Counted from the stretch's first letter, positions 16,738-26,545 are shown. The stretch: 55,815 bases of DNA from DATIJJ01 sp035478255 (GCA_035478255.1 DATIJV010000007.1:1-55815); one strand, 5' to 3'. The notes: generated by a model from the letters alone, not told the origin. A program made the numbers and translations.

Positions 16738-18270
16738 TTATACTTTCCTCAAAAACAAGGCTAGATAATAAACCGCGATCGTCAATATTCCAATGACAAT
16801 AAAATCCATTCCAAATGAAATGATGTTAATTCCATCACCGAATGTTCCTAAATAAGAAATTCCGGTCAAGATAATAAAATAAGGGAAAATCCACCAGGAA
16901 GTGCGCCATTGTTTTTGCCAGACATTTTTTTGACGATAACAATAAATCACAAAAAATAAAAAACCTATGGCAAGTGCTATCATCATGCGTGAAACAGTAT
17001 GCCAACCGGTCCAGAAAATAAGTAAATTACAAATATAAAATGCAAGTAAAGCCAGTAAATTCGCATAAGGCAGTTGAAAAGGGCGGTGTTCATCCGGTTT
17101 GGTTTTGCGGAGCGCAATTAATGAAATAGGACCAATAATATATGAAACAATAAAACAGGAAATAATAAAACTGACGAGTTTTTGCCAGCCAGGGAAAGGT
17201 AAAAATAATAAAAGACCCACACCATAATTTAAAATGATACTTCGTAAAGGAACACCTTTTTTAGTAATTTTTTTTAATCCTTCCGGGAAAAAACCTATTT
17301 CACTCAATCCATAACTGACACGCGCGGTCGAAGCTGTAAAAACAAATCCTGTACCAAAAGGCGAGATAATCGCATCTGCATAAACAATAATAACAAACCA
17401 GGTCAGCCCTAACACTGTCATAATACCCACGAAAGGCCCGCTGTCACCTGCATAATGCAATTTATTCCAACCGTCAAGAAACGTGTCTGGTGTGACTGCG
17501 CCAATAAAAGCAATTTGCAATAAAGCGTATAAAATCGTACAGAAAATCATAGAGCCAATTAAAGCCAATGGAATACTGCGCTGCGGATTTTGTGTTTCTC
17601 CTGCCAACTGCAAAACGGTATTCGATCCAATAAATGAATAAATCACGCCGCCTAGCGGTAATGCAGCTAAAATACCGTGTAATCCGTAAGGAGCAAATCC
17701 GTGATTTGAAGTATTAAAATTTGTTCCATGAAAATCAAAGGAGAATAATAGAAAAATCGTTGCGATGGGTACGATTAATTTTATTGCTGTAATGACACTG
17801 TTTGAGCGGCTGAAAAAAAGCGCGCCATAATAGTTGAGAATACACATGATTAACATGACACCTGCTGCGGCTAGTATTCCCAAATGTGTTAAGACATGCG
17901 TGTCTTGAACGGTTGTAATAAAGCCTGGTATGTAATTTGCCGCGTATTGAATTAATCCGATTGTTTCGACAGGCGCCACCGCAACGCTGGATATCCAGAC
18001 CATCCAGCCAATCATAAAACTTACTAAAGGACCATGACTATATTGAGCAAATTGAATCATTCCTCCTGCTACGGGGAAAGTGCTGCCGAGTTCTGCGAAA
18101 GTTAAGGCAATAATGATCATCAAAATTCCGCCGAGCACCCATGAAATGACTGCGGCTGGCCCTGCAATTTGTGCAGCATACAAAGGACCAAATAACCATC
18201 CCGAACCAATCACGCTGCTAATGCCTGCTAATAATAATCCTAAAGGACCGATAGAACGCTTAAAATCCAT
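16738..18270 (-). CDS. APC-superfamily amino acid permease, YveA/aspartate-type
   Basis: The 510-aa protein has about 12-13 membrane helices. The N-terminus RSIGPLGLLLAGISSVIGSGWLFGPLYAA, with GSGWLF at the TM1 break, resembles the aspartate-proton symporter YveA subgroup, distinct from the AAT-type permease next door. It probably imports an acidic or small amino acid; specificity is inferred only from subgroup resemblance. It is convergent with and abuts the 15277-16737 permease. argD lies upstream in the same direction at a distance of about 110 bp. Confidence 0.88.
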   Translation of the reverse strand: MDFKRSIGPLGLLLAGISSVIGSGWLFGPLYAAQIAGPAAVISWVLGGILMIIIALTFAELGSTFPVAGGMIQFAQYSHGPLVSFMIGWMVWISSVAVAPVETIGLIQYAANYIPGFITTVQDTHVLTHLGILAAAGVMLIMCILNYYGALFFSRSNSVITAIKLIVPIATIFLLFSFDFHGTNFNTSNHGFAPYGLHGILAALPLGGVIYSFIGSNTVLQLAGETQNPQRSIPLALIGSMIFCTILYALLQIAFIGAVTPDTFLDGWNKLHYAGDSGPFVGIMTVLGLTWFVIIVYADAIISPFGTGFVFTASTARVSYGLSEIGFFPEGLKKITKKGVPLRSIILNYGVGLLLFLPFPGWQKLVSFIISCFIVSYIIGPISLIALRKTKPDEHRPFQLPYANLLALLAFYICNLLIFWTGWHTVSRMMIALAIGFLFFVIYCYRQKNVWQKQWRTSWWIFPYFIILTGISYLGTFGDGINIISFGMDFIVIGILTIAVYYLALFLRKV

Positions 18271-18380
18271 GTTAGCCTCAAGCTTGATAATAAATTTTCA
18301 TACTCTAAAGATTAGGTAAAGAACATGTCAATGAAATTCTGTTATTTTTATCCTCGTTGTCATGCCAGCACTCTAATTAT

Positions 18381-19568
18381 CTAATCGTTTGCAAAACAAA
18401 ACTCCGCAATAGAAGCATCCAAACGATTGGCGATCTCATCCGCTTCATTTTGATTAATAATCAGCGGCGGCAATAAACGTATCACTTTATTCGCGGTAAT
18501 GTTAAAAAGAATTTTATTTTTTAATCCGATAGCGGGAAGTTCCATGCAAGCTTTATCCAATTCTACGCCAATCATTAATCCTTGCCCACGAATATTCACC
18601 ACGCTCGCATGTTTTTGAAGCGTTGTTTTTAATTTATTTAAAAGATATTCACCCATTTTTGCCGCATTATTTAAAATATTTTCATTTTCCATGGTATGCA
18701 ATACGATTGTACCGACTGCACAAGCAAAAGGACTCCCGCCAAATGTAGAACCATGCTTGCCTGGTCCAAACAAATTGCATGCTTTATCACGAGCAAGACA
18801 TGCGCCGATTGGAATACCATTTCCCAATGCTTTTGCTACCGTCATCACATCAGGTTTGATAGTTGAATGCTGATACGCAAACCATTTTCCCGTACGTCCA
18901 ATACCTGTTTGCACTTCGTCCAGAATCATCAACCAATCATGTTGATCACATAAATCTCTGACTTGCTGCAAGTATTCATTTGTTGCAATTTGAATTCCGC
19001 CATCGCCTTGAATCGGTTCCAACATAATTCCAATAATATTATTTTTATGTTTTTTAACAGTGTCATTTAATTCTTGCATATCATTCAATGTGACATAAAC
19101 AAAATCTTTGACTAAAGGTTCAAAACCAATATGCAAACGCTCACTACCCGATGCGCTCAAAGTCGCCATCGTCCGTCCATGAAAAGCATTGTGCATTGTG
19201 ATGATAATCGGCAGCTCAATATTTTTCTTTTTTGCATAAAGCCGCGTCAGTTTGATTGCTGTTTCATTTGCTTCTGCGCCTGAATTACAAAAATAAACCT
19301 GTTCCATATCAGCCACGCGAGTCAGCTTTTCAGCCAGCTCAATCTGTTTGTCAATCGTATAAGTGTTGGAGGTATGAAGCAGTTTGCCTGCTTGATCAAT
19401 AATAGTCTGGGTAACAGCAGGATGAGCATGCCCTAAGCTGCAGACTGCAATGCCCGAAAGCCCATCGAGATAGGAATTATTATTGCTGTCCCATAACCAG
19501 GCGCCTCGTCCGTATTCGAACGATACAGGCATTTGATTATAATAAGTGGGCATAATTTTAATAGACAT
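18381..19568 (-). CDS. argD: Acetylornithine / succinyldiaminopimelate aminotransferase
   Basis: This 395-aa class-III PLP aminotransferase has the usual ArgD length. Motifs include the start MPTYYNQMPVSFEYGRGAWLWD, LDGLSGIAVCSLGHAHP, NSGAEANETAIKL, DEVQTGIGRTG with the PLP-contacting Asp, and the Schiff-base lysine in VAKALGNG. It converts N-acetylglutamate semialdehyde to N-acetylornithine. E. coli ArgD also works as DapC, and with dapD and dapE at 32.9-34.8 kb but no separate dapC visible here, a dual role is plausible. No other arg gene is in the window. Confidence 0.92.
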   Translation of the reverse strand: MSIKIMPTYYNQMPVSFEYGRGAWLWDSNNNSYLDGLSGIAVCSLGHAHPAVTQTIIDQAGKLLHTSNTYTIDKQIELAEKLTRVADMEQVYFCNSGAEANETAIKLTRLYAKKKNIELPIIITMHNAFHGRTMATLSASGSERLHIGFEPLVKDFVYVTLNDMQELNDTVKKHKNNIIGIMLEPIQGDGGIQIATNEYLQQVRDLCDQHDWLMILDEVQTGIGRTGKWFAYQHSTIKPDVMTVAKALGNGIPIGACLARDKACNLFGPGKHGSTFGGSPFACAVGTIVLHTMENENILNNAAKMGEYLLNKLKTTLQKHASVVNIRGQGLMIGVELDKACMELPAIGLKNKILFNITANKVIRLLPPLIINQNEADEIANRLDASIAEFCFAND

Positions 19569-19800
19569 AATTTTTCCCTATTTTGCTTAAAACCTCTGTC
19601 AGTCTGTCGAGATAAAAAAATAGCAAAAAATTCTCTCAAAAAATCCAATAATAATCAATATGTTAAATTTTAGCTATTGCGCTTAAGGTTTCATTAATTT
19701 AAAGAATACCAAAAAGCTATATACTATTCATTGAGAACAAAAAAAACAACAAACAGATGAAATTCGAGCATTTTTGAGACGGAGTGGGGAAAATGGTTTT

Positions 19801-22353
19801 ATGACAATTATAGCGAAAAATGATGAGTTAGGTTTCTCCGAAATTTTTACTTCAGAGGAAGGTCATCTTCCTCCGCGCAAATATCGTCCAAAGAAAAAAC
19901 CCTATATTGTTTTTAAGATGTCTAATGTTTCAGAGGCCATGAAAAATTATCTTTATGGCAAAGGGCTCATCCATTTAGGAGAATTATCCGAAGAGATAGA
20001 TCCTAAAACTGGGAGTTTTACCTCGCTGACTCTTACAGTCGTCGGGGACCGAAAGGTCATGACGGCAATCGAAAATGTATTAAATGATCCAAGATATCAA
20101 AATCCAGGTAACCAGGAATTACTCAAGCAACTGAGAACTTTTCAGGCACAATGCAAAGCAAGATATGACGCAAAACCCAAAAAATCTCCTCCTCTGATGA
20201 GTAAACCTTATTCTAATTATCAGGAAGTTAAAGACCAGAAAAAAACTGCCGCCACAGCCAATGAACATTACTGGGTAAAAACAAAAAGCGGCAAATTGAA
20301 AATGTTTAAAAAAGCGGGAGGCGGACGTTCTGGCGGGGAAATAGAAGATTTTAATACTGAGTGTCAGCGGCTTTTATTGGGTGATAGGGTTCCCAAAGTC
20401 AAGCCCGTACATGATCCTATAACAGGCGAACGAATAGGCCACGTCATAGAAAAAATAGAAGGGCTTGAATCGATTCATGATCGATTGAAAAATTTTCTGA
20501 GATTACAAGACGAATTCTATGAACCAACAGCAGCAAACCTGCTGAGAGACGGTGTTGTTCTGTCGGAAGAGGAAATACTCCAGTACGAATTAGTTAAAAT
20601 ATGGGCTGCGCGTTTTATAGAGGGTGATAGTGATCCTCATGGCGGTAATTATGGTTTTGGCCTAAAAGACGGTAAAAAACAAGCTTTCTCATTTGATTAT
20701 GATCGTGCTGAATTCCAGGTGACATCACATTTTGCAGGATTAAACCCTAAAAAAGCAGCACCTTGGCAAGGATATGAGACAGCACCAAAAGATATGTTCC
20801 CGCTAACGGAACGAGATATTATAAATTTTCCTTTCTTGCAAGATGCAAAACCCATGAGGGGGCCGACTGATCAAGGTAGAAAAATAGCAACCCTCTATTT
20901 GATGCATGCCCCCGAAGGACAAAGATTTAGGCAATCTAACAATAAAGTTGTATATCTCTATAGAGAAAAGCCAGAAGGAAAAGAAGAACAATTTTTTTAT
21001 TGCTACAAAGGTCTCAAATGGCCTCTTGACCCTAAAGATGTACTGCCTGAGCTAAAAACAGCATCTTTTAATAATAGAAGATGTGACGACAAGCAAATAT
21101 ATCTTCCAGTTTTAGGCATCATACGTGGGCGAGGCCACATTCCAGCACCAAAAATAGCAGATGCTGATTTAATTCAGGTTGAACGCGTATATAAACATCA
21201 AAAATTTATTGATGATAAATATTATATTCTTTTAAAACGTGCTCTTATACCTGATCAAGTTTATATTACGTTGGCAAACGATACCATTCGTTCTTCCAAA
21301 AAACGAGAATTACTGATAAAAGCAAAAATAAAAAAAACAAAAGAACTCAGAAAAGTTTTGCTAAAAAACCCTGAATTTCATGATTATCTAAAACGTAATC
21401 CCGAAGCAATTGATCAAATCGAAAGTGACTTTCTAAAATATAATAAAGATATCTACAACTACAAAGACAAATATTCCCATCTTCAAATACAGACCAATCG
21501 AATTAGAGAAAATTATAATGCGTTTAATCGTGAACTCACTCCGGGTTTTTTTGATAAACATCCGGTAGTAAAAAATATGTTAATTGGTGCAGTAATAGGA
21601 TTGGCTGTTGTTGGTATAGGGGCATTGATTTATCTCACTGCGGGTTTGGCAATTCCTGGTATAGGAAGTCTTGCAGCTGGAGCAGGAGTCACTAATGCAA
21701 GCTTCGCGGTAGCTCTGGAAGTGACAAGTTTTGTTGCTGGCTGTGCGCTTCTCCTGGCAGCGGGTAAGAGTGCCTATGCGTGGATGGATAAAAAAATCAG
21801 GTCGAGTAAAAATGCTCAAATAAAAGTGCCGCCTGTTGTTGTTCCTGCTCCTGCTGAAAAAGTCGTGAATTCTCATGTCGGTATAAAAAATACTTTAACA
21901 TCTGCTGTCAATCGATCTTCTCTCATGTCAGTTGCAGAAAAATCAGATTATGAATCTGAAGCAGTAGACAATCATCAAGCTCACGTCAACAAAATAGTTT
22001 CTTTTTTACAGAAAAATAAAGCATTCTTTATTACGGTTTGTGAAGATCCAGCTGTTCTTGATGGATTACGAAAAGAGTATAAAGACCCGGCTTCAAAAGA
22101 TTTACTCAGTATATTAAAAACAGATCCAAAAAATAAATCAGATCTTATAGCAGGGATCCTTGCATTAAAATATGGCACTGATGCGCCTCTCAAAAATGCA
22201 TTCAATAAATTCCCGCGGTTGTGCTCTGCGTTAGACGGATGCATGAAAGCTCGTGTTGTTGAAGGTTGGAATAAAGTTCATTTCAAGCAGGCTGCTGTAC
22301 CTGTTGTTAGTGCAAGAGCGGTGACGGTTACTAGATCAGGATCATTTAGATAA
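19801..22353 (+). CDS. Kinase-like effector candidate with TM hairpin and C-terminal module
   Basis: 850 aa from the first in-frame ATG (19801); a TTG nine codons earlier is less likely. Residues about 150-310 hold a kinase-like motif set: a Lys-rich strand, GRSGGEIEDFN (possible helix-C Glu), then D278-P-H280-G-G-N283 followed by FD299-Y-D301. This is the DxHxxN...DxD order of PI3/4-kinase and HipA-like folds. Residues about 600-670 contain two hydrophobic helices (IGAVIGLAVVGIGALIYL and SFVAGCALLLAAG). The end (about 730-840) is shared with the ADP-ribosyltransferase-like protein at 46685. A paralogue follows directly. Function is inferred; no close family is recognised by eye. Confidence 0.65.
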   Translation: MTIIAKNDELGFSEIFTSEEGHLPPRKYRPKKKPYIVFKMSNVSEAMKNYLYGKGLIHLGELSEEIDPKTGSFTSLTLTVVGDRKVMTAIENVLNDPRYQNPGNQELLKQLRTFQAQCKARYDAKPKKSPPLMSKPYSNYQEVKDQKKTAATANEHYWVKTKSGKLKMFKKAGGGRSGGEIEDFNTECQRLLLGDRVPKVKPVHDPITGERIGHVIEKIEGLESIHDRLKNFLRLQDEFYEPTAANLLRDGVVLSEEEILQYELVKIWAARFIEGDSDPHGGNYGFGLKDGKKQAFSFDYDRAEFQVTSHFAGLNPKKAAPWQGYETAPKDMFPLTERDIINFPFLQDAKPMRGPTDQGRKIATLYLMHAPEGQRFRQSNNKVVYLYREKPEGKEEQFFYCYKGLKWPLDPKDVLPELKTASFNNRRCDDKQIYLPVLGIIRGRGHIPAPKIADADLIQVERVYKHQKFIDDKYYILLKRALIPDQVYITLANDTIRSSKKRELLIKAKIKKTKELRKVLLKNPEFHDYLKRNPEAIDQIESDFLKYNKDIYNYKDKYSHLQIQTNRIRENYNAFNRELTPGFFDKHPVVKNMLIGAVIGLAVVGIGALIYLTAGLAIPGIGSLAAGAGVTNASFAVALEVTSFVAGCALLLAAGKSAYAWMDKKIRSSKNAQIKVPPVVVPAPAEKVVNSHVGIKNTLTSAVNRSSLMSVAEKSDYESEAVDNHQAHVNKIVSFLQKNKAFFITVCEDPAVLDGLRKEYKDPASKDLLSILKTDPKNKSDLIAGILALKYGTDAPLKNAFNKFPRLCSALDGCMKARVVEGWNKVHFKQAAVPVVSARAVTVTRSGSFR

Positions 22354-22402
22354 ACCGAGCGAAAGCATAAATATACGAGAGGTATAGATACTACGAGGAT
22401 TT

Positions 22403-23908
22403 ATGAAAGTTAATTCATCTACAATGGTGAGTGTCACTTTCTCAGATATTTTTACTGAAGAAGATCCTCCTGCACAAAAAAATCTTCCTCCGAAAAAACC
22501 TTATATTATTTTTAAAGCACCGTATATTGAAGGTGTCATGAAGCCTATGAGGTTAGAAGGATTAAGCAGGTTTGGAGAAATATCGGTTGAATATTCTCCT
22601 GAAACAAAAAAAGCTGTTTCTGTTGTTTTGACAATTTCAGGCGATAGAAAAGTTACGAAAGCCATTGAAATTTTTTTAAACCGTAACGAGTATGCAAATT
22701 CAGAAAACAATATTTTACGTGCCAAATTACTGTCTTATCAAAAAAGATGTGAAACAAAGTGGAAAGCAAAATCTAAAAAATTACCGCCTGTCAAAAGTAA
22801 CCTCTTTTCAGACTATAAAGAAGATAAAAGCGAGAAAAAAACTTCACAATCAAGCAATCTCACTTATCCTGTCGAAAAAAAAGGTAAAAAATATATTTAT
22901 AAAGAAGTTGCAAGCGGCCGATCAGTTGGCGAAGTGGAAGTTTTTAATGGTTTTTGCTATCGACTTTTATTAGGGGATCGTCATCCAAAAGTTAAAGCTG
23001 TTCATGGAGAAGGAGGAGAGCGAAAGGGGTTGCTATCTAAAAAATTAGAAGGATTTGAATCTATTTATGATCGATTTAATGCTTTTAAGAAAACCAAAGA
23101 TGCAGCATATAAACCCACTATAAATGATTTGATAGATGCAGGCGTTATTCCAACAGAGCAGGAGTTGCTCGAATCGGAAATGGCTAAAGTTTGGGTTGCA
23201 TCTTTCACAGAGCGTGAAAATGATGCGCATGCTGGTAATTATGGGTTTGCTATCGTTAATGGTAAAAAAGTAGCGGTTAAAATTGATGATGATCAATCCG
23301 AAGTTGGGCTGACTTCACAATTTTTTGAAGTGAATCCTCGCAAAAAATTGCCTTTAATTGGGTATAAAGTTGCACCTGTTGATACATTCCCTGTTACTGA
23401 GCGAGACGTTATCAACTTTCCTTATTTACAAGATGCCAAACCAAAGAATTGGCCAACTAATCTTTCCATGGGAACTGAGCTTGCTCAAAACGATTTAATT
23501 CAGGCTCATCGTGTCTTTAAACAACAAAAATTTATTGATGATAAGTATTATATGTTTTTGAAACGTATTCTTATACCAAATGAAATGTATGAGAACCTGG
23601 CAGAAGTGACGATGCGTTCTCCCAAGAAAAGAAAATTATTTGCAGAAAGTAAAATCGCAAGGACGGAAGAATTAAAAAAAGTATTATTGAGCATGCCTGA
23701 ATTTCATTCTTACATAGCTCGTCATCCAGAAGCCATTCAACAAATTAAAAGTGAATTTGTCGAATATAATGCTAGTTTCAAAGATAAGGATATAAAACTT
23801 CGTGTGAATATCGAGCAAATTATGAGTCATTATAAAGCTGTAGTTGATACAGTTATTCCAAAGCCGAGTCCGGTGGCTGGCCGAGCATCTAATTTCAATA
23901 ATTTTTGA
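22403..23908 (+). CDS. Paralogue of the preceding kinase-like protein, shorter form
   Basis: The 501-aa protein is collinear with the first ~600 residues of the upstream gene product. Shared segments include the opening FSDIFTEE, SDYKEDKSEKKT, GRSVGEVEVFNG, RLLLGDR.PKVKAVH, TERDVINFPYLQDAKP and QQKFIDDKYYMFLKR. The kinase-like motifs are D274-A-H276-A-G-N279 and ID295-D-D297. It lacks a ~90-aa insertion present in the longer protein after the LQDAKP region, and lacks the membrane hairpin and C-terminal module. A good ribosome site (ACGAGG) precedes the ATG, 49 bp after the upstream stop, so the pair probably forms an operon. Effector status is inferred. Confidence 0.65.
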   Translation: MKVNSSTMVSVTFSDIFTEEDPPAQKNLPPKKPYIIFKAPYIEGVMKPMRLEGLSRFGEISVEYSPETKKAVSVVLTISGDRKVTKAIEIFLNRNEYANSENNILRAKLLSYQKRCETKWKAKSKKLPPVKSNLFSDYKEDKSEKKTSQSSNLTYPVEKKGKKYIYKEVASGRSVGEVEVFNGFCYRLLLGDRHPKVKAVHGEGGERKGLLSKKLEGFESIYDRFNAFKKTKDAAYKPTINDLIDAGVIPTEQELLESEMAKVWVASFTERENDAHAGNYGFAIVNGKKVAVKIDDDQSEVGLTSQFFEVNPRKKLPLIGYKVAPVDTFPVTERDVINFPYLQDAKPKNWPTNLSMGTELAQNDLIQAHRVFKQQKFIDDKYYMFLKRILIPNEMYENLAEVTMRSPKKRKLFAESKIARTEELKKVLLSMPEFHSYIARHPEAIQQIKSEFVEYNASFKDKDIKLRVNIEQIMSHYKAVVDTVIPKPSPVAGRASNFNNF

Positions 23909-24177
23909 TAGTTCCTTCGCTTTTTTACCTCCTTCCCCTTTCCCCTTCCTCCACAAAAAGCGTGTGGAGGAAGGGGGACGCTCTAATTAAGCTTATCTGT
24001 ATCGAAGAGTTCCCCTTCTGCCAAGCGTGCTTTTCACTTGGAGGAAGGGGGACGTTCTAATTTAGCGCATCTGTATCGGAGCGTCCCCCTTCCTCCAAGC
24101 GTGCTTTTCGCTTGGAGGAAGGGGAAAGGGGAAGGAGGTAAAAAAGCGAAGGAACTATCAAAAATTAATGTTACAGT
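23906..24177. repeat. Compound foldback element with ~47-bp perfect arms
   Basis: An enlarged copy of the foldback family. Arms beginning TGATAGTTCCTTCGC (23906) and ending GCGAAGGAACTATCA (24160) are exact inverted repeats running through the ACCTCCTT stem. Three CCTCCA/TGGAGG stem-loops and two centre segments lie inside, as if two elements had fused. The left arm starts on the stop codon of the kinase-like paralogue and the right flank holds the stop codon of the opposing gene. Confidence 0.8.
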
Positions 24178-24563
24178 GAAATATCCGGGCTAGATTTTCC
24201 CGGTACAACCTGTTCCTTCATCCGTGTCAAACCCGGTATCATCGCCAATTTTAAGCGTTCCGCACATTCTTTGTTACCTTTATTAATTTCTTCAGCTGAT
24301 TTTAATATATTTTCTTCCAGTACTTGCCATTCCATAAAAGAAGCAGTTTTTTCCGAATGATTTTTATTAAAAGCCTCAACTTTTTCGAGCAGGTTTTTTA
24401 ACATCTCTTGCACTAATACAGGTTTTTTAGTTTGATGAATTTCTTTTTTTAACATTAAAAGGCACACATTTAAAAATTTTTTTTGGGTAAGAGGGGTTGT
24501 TTTGATATGGATGGGTTCTTCGTCAAAATTATTTTCAGTGAAAAAAACGGGTTTTTTAGACAT
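24171..24563 (-). CDS. Hypothetical helical protein
   Basis: 130 aa from the ATG at 24563, which has a GAGG ribosome site; an upstream in-frame start at 24602 lacks one. It is charged, mostly helical, with Lys/Glu-rich stretches (KNLLEKVEAFNKNHSEK) and no signal peptide, membrane segment or recognised domain. The last codons lie in sequence shared with the flank of another foldback copy (AAAAATTAATGTTACAGT), so the natural 3' end may have been altered by the element. Function unknown. Confidence 0.6.
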   Translation of the reverse strand: MSKKPVFFTENNFDEEPIHIKTTPLTQKKFLNVCLLMLKKEIHQTKKPVLVQEMLKNLLEKVEAFNKNHSEKTASFMEWQVLEENILKSAEEINKGNKECAERLKLAMIPGLTRMKEQVVPGKSSPDISL

Positions 24564-24634
24564 ATTAAGGACCTCTTGTCTGAATACTTTATTATATACC
24601 ATGTTAGAACAGTCATGGCGGCGATCGGATATCT

Positions 24635-25450
24635 TTAATTGACAAATATAAATGTTTTAACATGTTTCAATTCATGAAAATAAAATGCTTCACTCGGAAA
24701 ACGGACATACATACCGGTAGACGATCCGCCGTCCAGATTAATGGCTGTCATTATTTTTTTTGTACCCAATGCATGAGGATGGTTTTGTAAAAAATTGGCA
24801 AGGTCCATGAGAGAAATGGGTGAGGTGACTATCATAACAATTTGATTTTCATCGGTAAATGCAAGCAAAGTGCGTTTGTGCAGATCAAAAAATTCTTGCA
24901 TGGATTTTGATTTGGTTTGCAAATGCTGCAAATGCGGATTTATTTTACCATTTTGAATAAGCAGCGGTCCGGTTTGCATGGCATTATCTGCATGAAGACA
25001 TTGGTCTAAATCGGTTTCCAAAATAATTTTTTGATTTTTATTAATAATAATGCACGCTTTGAGTAAGGAATTGTGTACGAGCGGTTTAATCATTTTTCCT
25101 TGATAGATAAACAAACCGACAGGAGTAAAGTTAGGTTGATAAAATCCTCCATTTATTCCAATCGTAAAATCATGATGCCGGTTCAATTCATCCAAATAGC
25201 TTGCAAAAAACTGGATCTTGCTCTCATCTTGATAAAAGCGCGCATGGTATTCTGGGTTAAGCAGCGCAGTATAAATCGTGGCTGTTTGATCATGGTTAAA
25301 TTCAATTTCTCTAAACGTACCTAACTGATTAGGTAATTCTTTTTTTTCGATGAGATGAAAGCTTTCTTCTGAGATGGCGATCGAGCTTAAGAGTGTTATG
25401 ATTAACAAAAATGAGCGTAATTTTCTGGCAGAAAAAATAGTGCTGATCAT
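24635..25450 (-). CDS. Exported phosphodiester glycosidase family protein (NAGPA/DUF2233)
   Basis: The 271-aa protein has an N-terminal signal (KLRSFLLIITLLSSIAIS). The domain resembles the lysosomal uncovering enzyme NAGPA family: GINGGFYQPNFTPVGLFI around residues 98-115, a central MQTGPLLI, and the characteristic AINLDGGSSTGMYV near the C-terminus. Family members hydrolyse phosphodiester-linked sugars or act on exopolysaccharides; the substrate here is unknown. It is divergently oriented from the GT2 glycosyltransferase with about 105 bp between starts, so a functional link through a lipid- or phospho-linked sugar is possible. Confidence 0.85.
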   Translation of the reverse strand: MISTIFSARKLRSFLLIITLLSSIAISEESFHLIEKKELPNQLGTFREIEFNHDQTATIYTALLNPEYHARFYQDESKIQFFASYLDELNRHHDFTIGINGGFYQPNFTPVGLFIYQGKMIKPLVHNSLLKACIIINKNQKIILETDLDQCLHADNAMQTGPLLIQNGKINPHLQHLQTKSKSMQEFFDLHKRTLLAFTDENQIVMIVTSPISLMDLANFLQNHPHALGTKKIMTAINLDGGSSTGMYVRFPSEAFYFHELKHVKTFIFVN

Positions 25451-25556
25451 AAGAGAAAACCTTGTCTATACATAAATTGCGGTTGTATAGTATTATCTCA
25501 CTTGCAATGTTAAATTGCAGCAATTTTTTAGGCAAAATTTTATTGATGGAAAAATC

Positions 25557-26531
25557 ATGGCACATGTTGAACGAAGTCAATTGCTTCAAAAAAAAGAGGT
25601 TTTTATCTCTTGCATTGTACCTGTTTATAATGAACAGGCGAATGTTTCTGCATTTTTTCCAATGCTCGCAGAAACTTTAAAAAATCTGGCCAACCGTTTT
25701 GAAATTATTGTCATTGATGATGGCAGTAAAGATGAGACGGTTGCAAAAATTTTGCAATTGCCTAAAGGATTAAATATCAAATTATTGGGTTTTTCGCGTA
25801 ATTTTGGTAAAGAAACGGCATTAACAGCAGGATTGGATAATTGTTCAGGCGATGTCGCCATTTTGATGGATGCAGATTTTCAACATCCTGTTGAAGTCTT
25901 GTCTCAATTTCTTGCTGAGTGGGCCAAGGGGCATGAGATGGTTTACGGTGTTCGAAAAAATCGGGACAATGAGCCGCGTGTGAAACGTAATTTCGCGCGT
26001 TTATTTTATTGGCTTATGGCAAAAATGACTAAAATTGATATGCCTAATAATGCGGGTGATTTTCGTTTACTCGATAAAAAAGTAGTAGGAGCGATTAATA
26101 GCTTTCAGGAACGGACACGTTTTATGAAAGGTTTATATGCATGGGTAGGTTTCAAAAAAATTGCTGTGCCATATGAGGTGCAAGAGCGGGCAGGGGGAAG
26201 AAGCTCTTGGGGATTTTTTAAGTTGACGGAATTAGCGATTACGGGGATTACGACTTTTTCAGATATTCCTTTGCGAGTATGGGGTTTTGTGGGATTTATT
26301 GTGTCTCTAGTTTCCCTGGTTTATGCCATTTATTTTGTAACGAGCACGCTAATTTTTGGTACGGATTTGCCGGGTTTTCCAAGTCTTATCGTAGCAGTGA
26401 TGTTTTTAGGCGGAGTACAGTTATTTTCGATTGGGATATTGGGTGAATATATTGCGCGTATTTTTACGGAAGTGAAGAAACGGCCGAAATATATTATAGA
26501 AACCCAAATTGGGTTTGATGATACGCTCTAA
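25557..26531 (+). CDS. Family 2 glycosyltransferase, polyprenyl-phosphate sugar type
   Basis: The ATG at 25557 gives 324 aa; the alternative upstream start is TTG and lacks a ribosome site. The GT-A domain has ISCIVPVYNEQANV at the start, IVIDDGSKDET and the metal-binding DADFQHP. Two C-terminal transmembrane helices (RVWGFVGFIVSLVSLVYAIYF and LIVAVMFLGGVQLFSIGILGEY) follow, with the closing RIFTEVKKRPKYII. This layout matches DPM1/GtrB/ArnC-type enzymes that load a sugar onto undecaprenyl phosphate at the cytoplasmic face. The sugar is not predictable. Divergent from the phosphodiester glycosidase. Confidence 0.92.
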   Translation: MAHVERSQLLQKKEVFISCIVPVYNEQANVSAFFPMLAETLKNLANRFEIIVIDDGSKDETVAKILQLPKGLNIKLLGFSRNFGKETALTAGLDNCSGDVAILMDADFQHPVEVLSQFLAEWAKGHEMVYGVRKNRDNEPRVKRNFARLFYWLMAKMTKIDMPNNAGDFRLLDKKVVGAINSFQERTRFMKGLYAWVGFKKIAVPYEVQERAGGRSSWGFFKLTELAITGITTFSDIPLRVWGFVGFIVSLVSLVYAIYFVTSTLIFGTDLPGFPSLIVAVMFLGGVQLFSIGILGEYIARIFTEVKKRPKYIIETQIGFDDTL

Positions 26532-26545
26532 TTAATTTTTGCATT

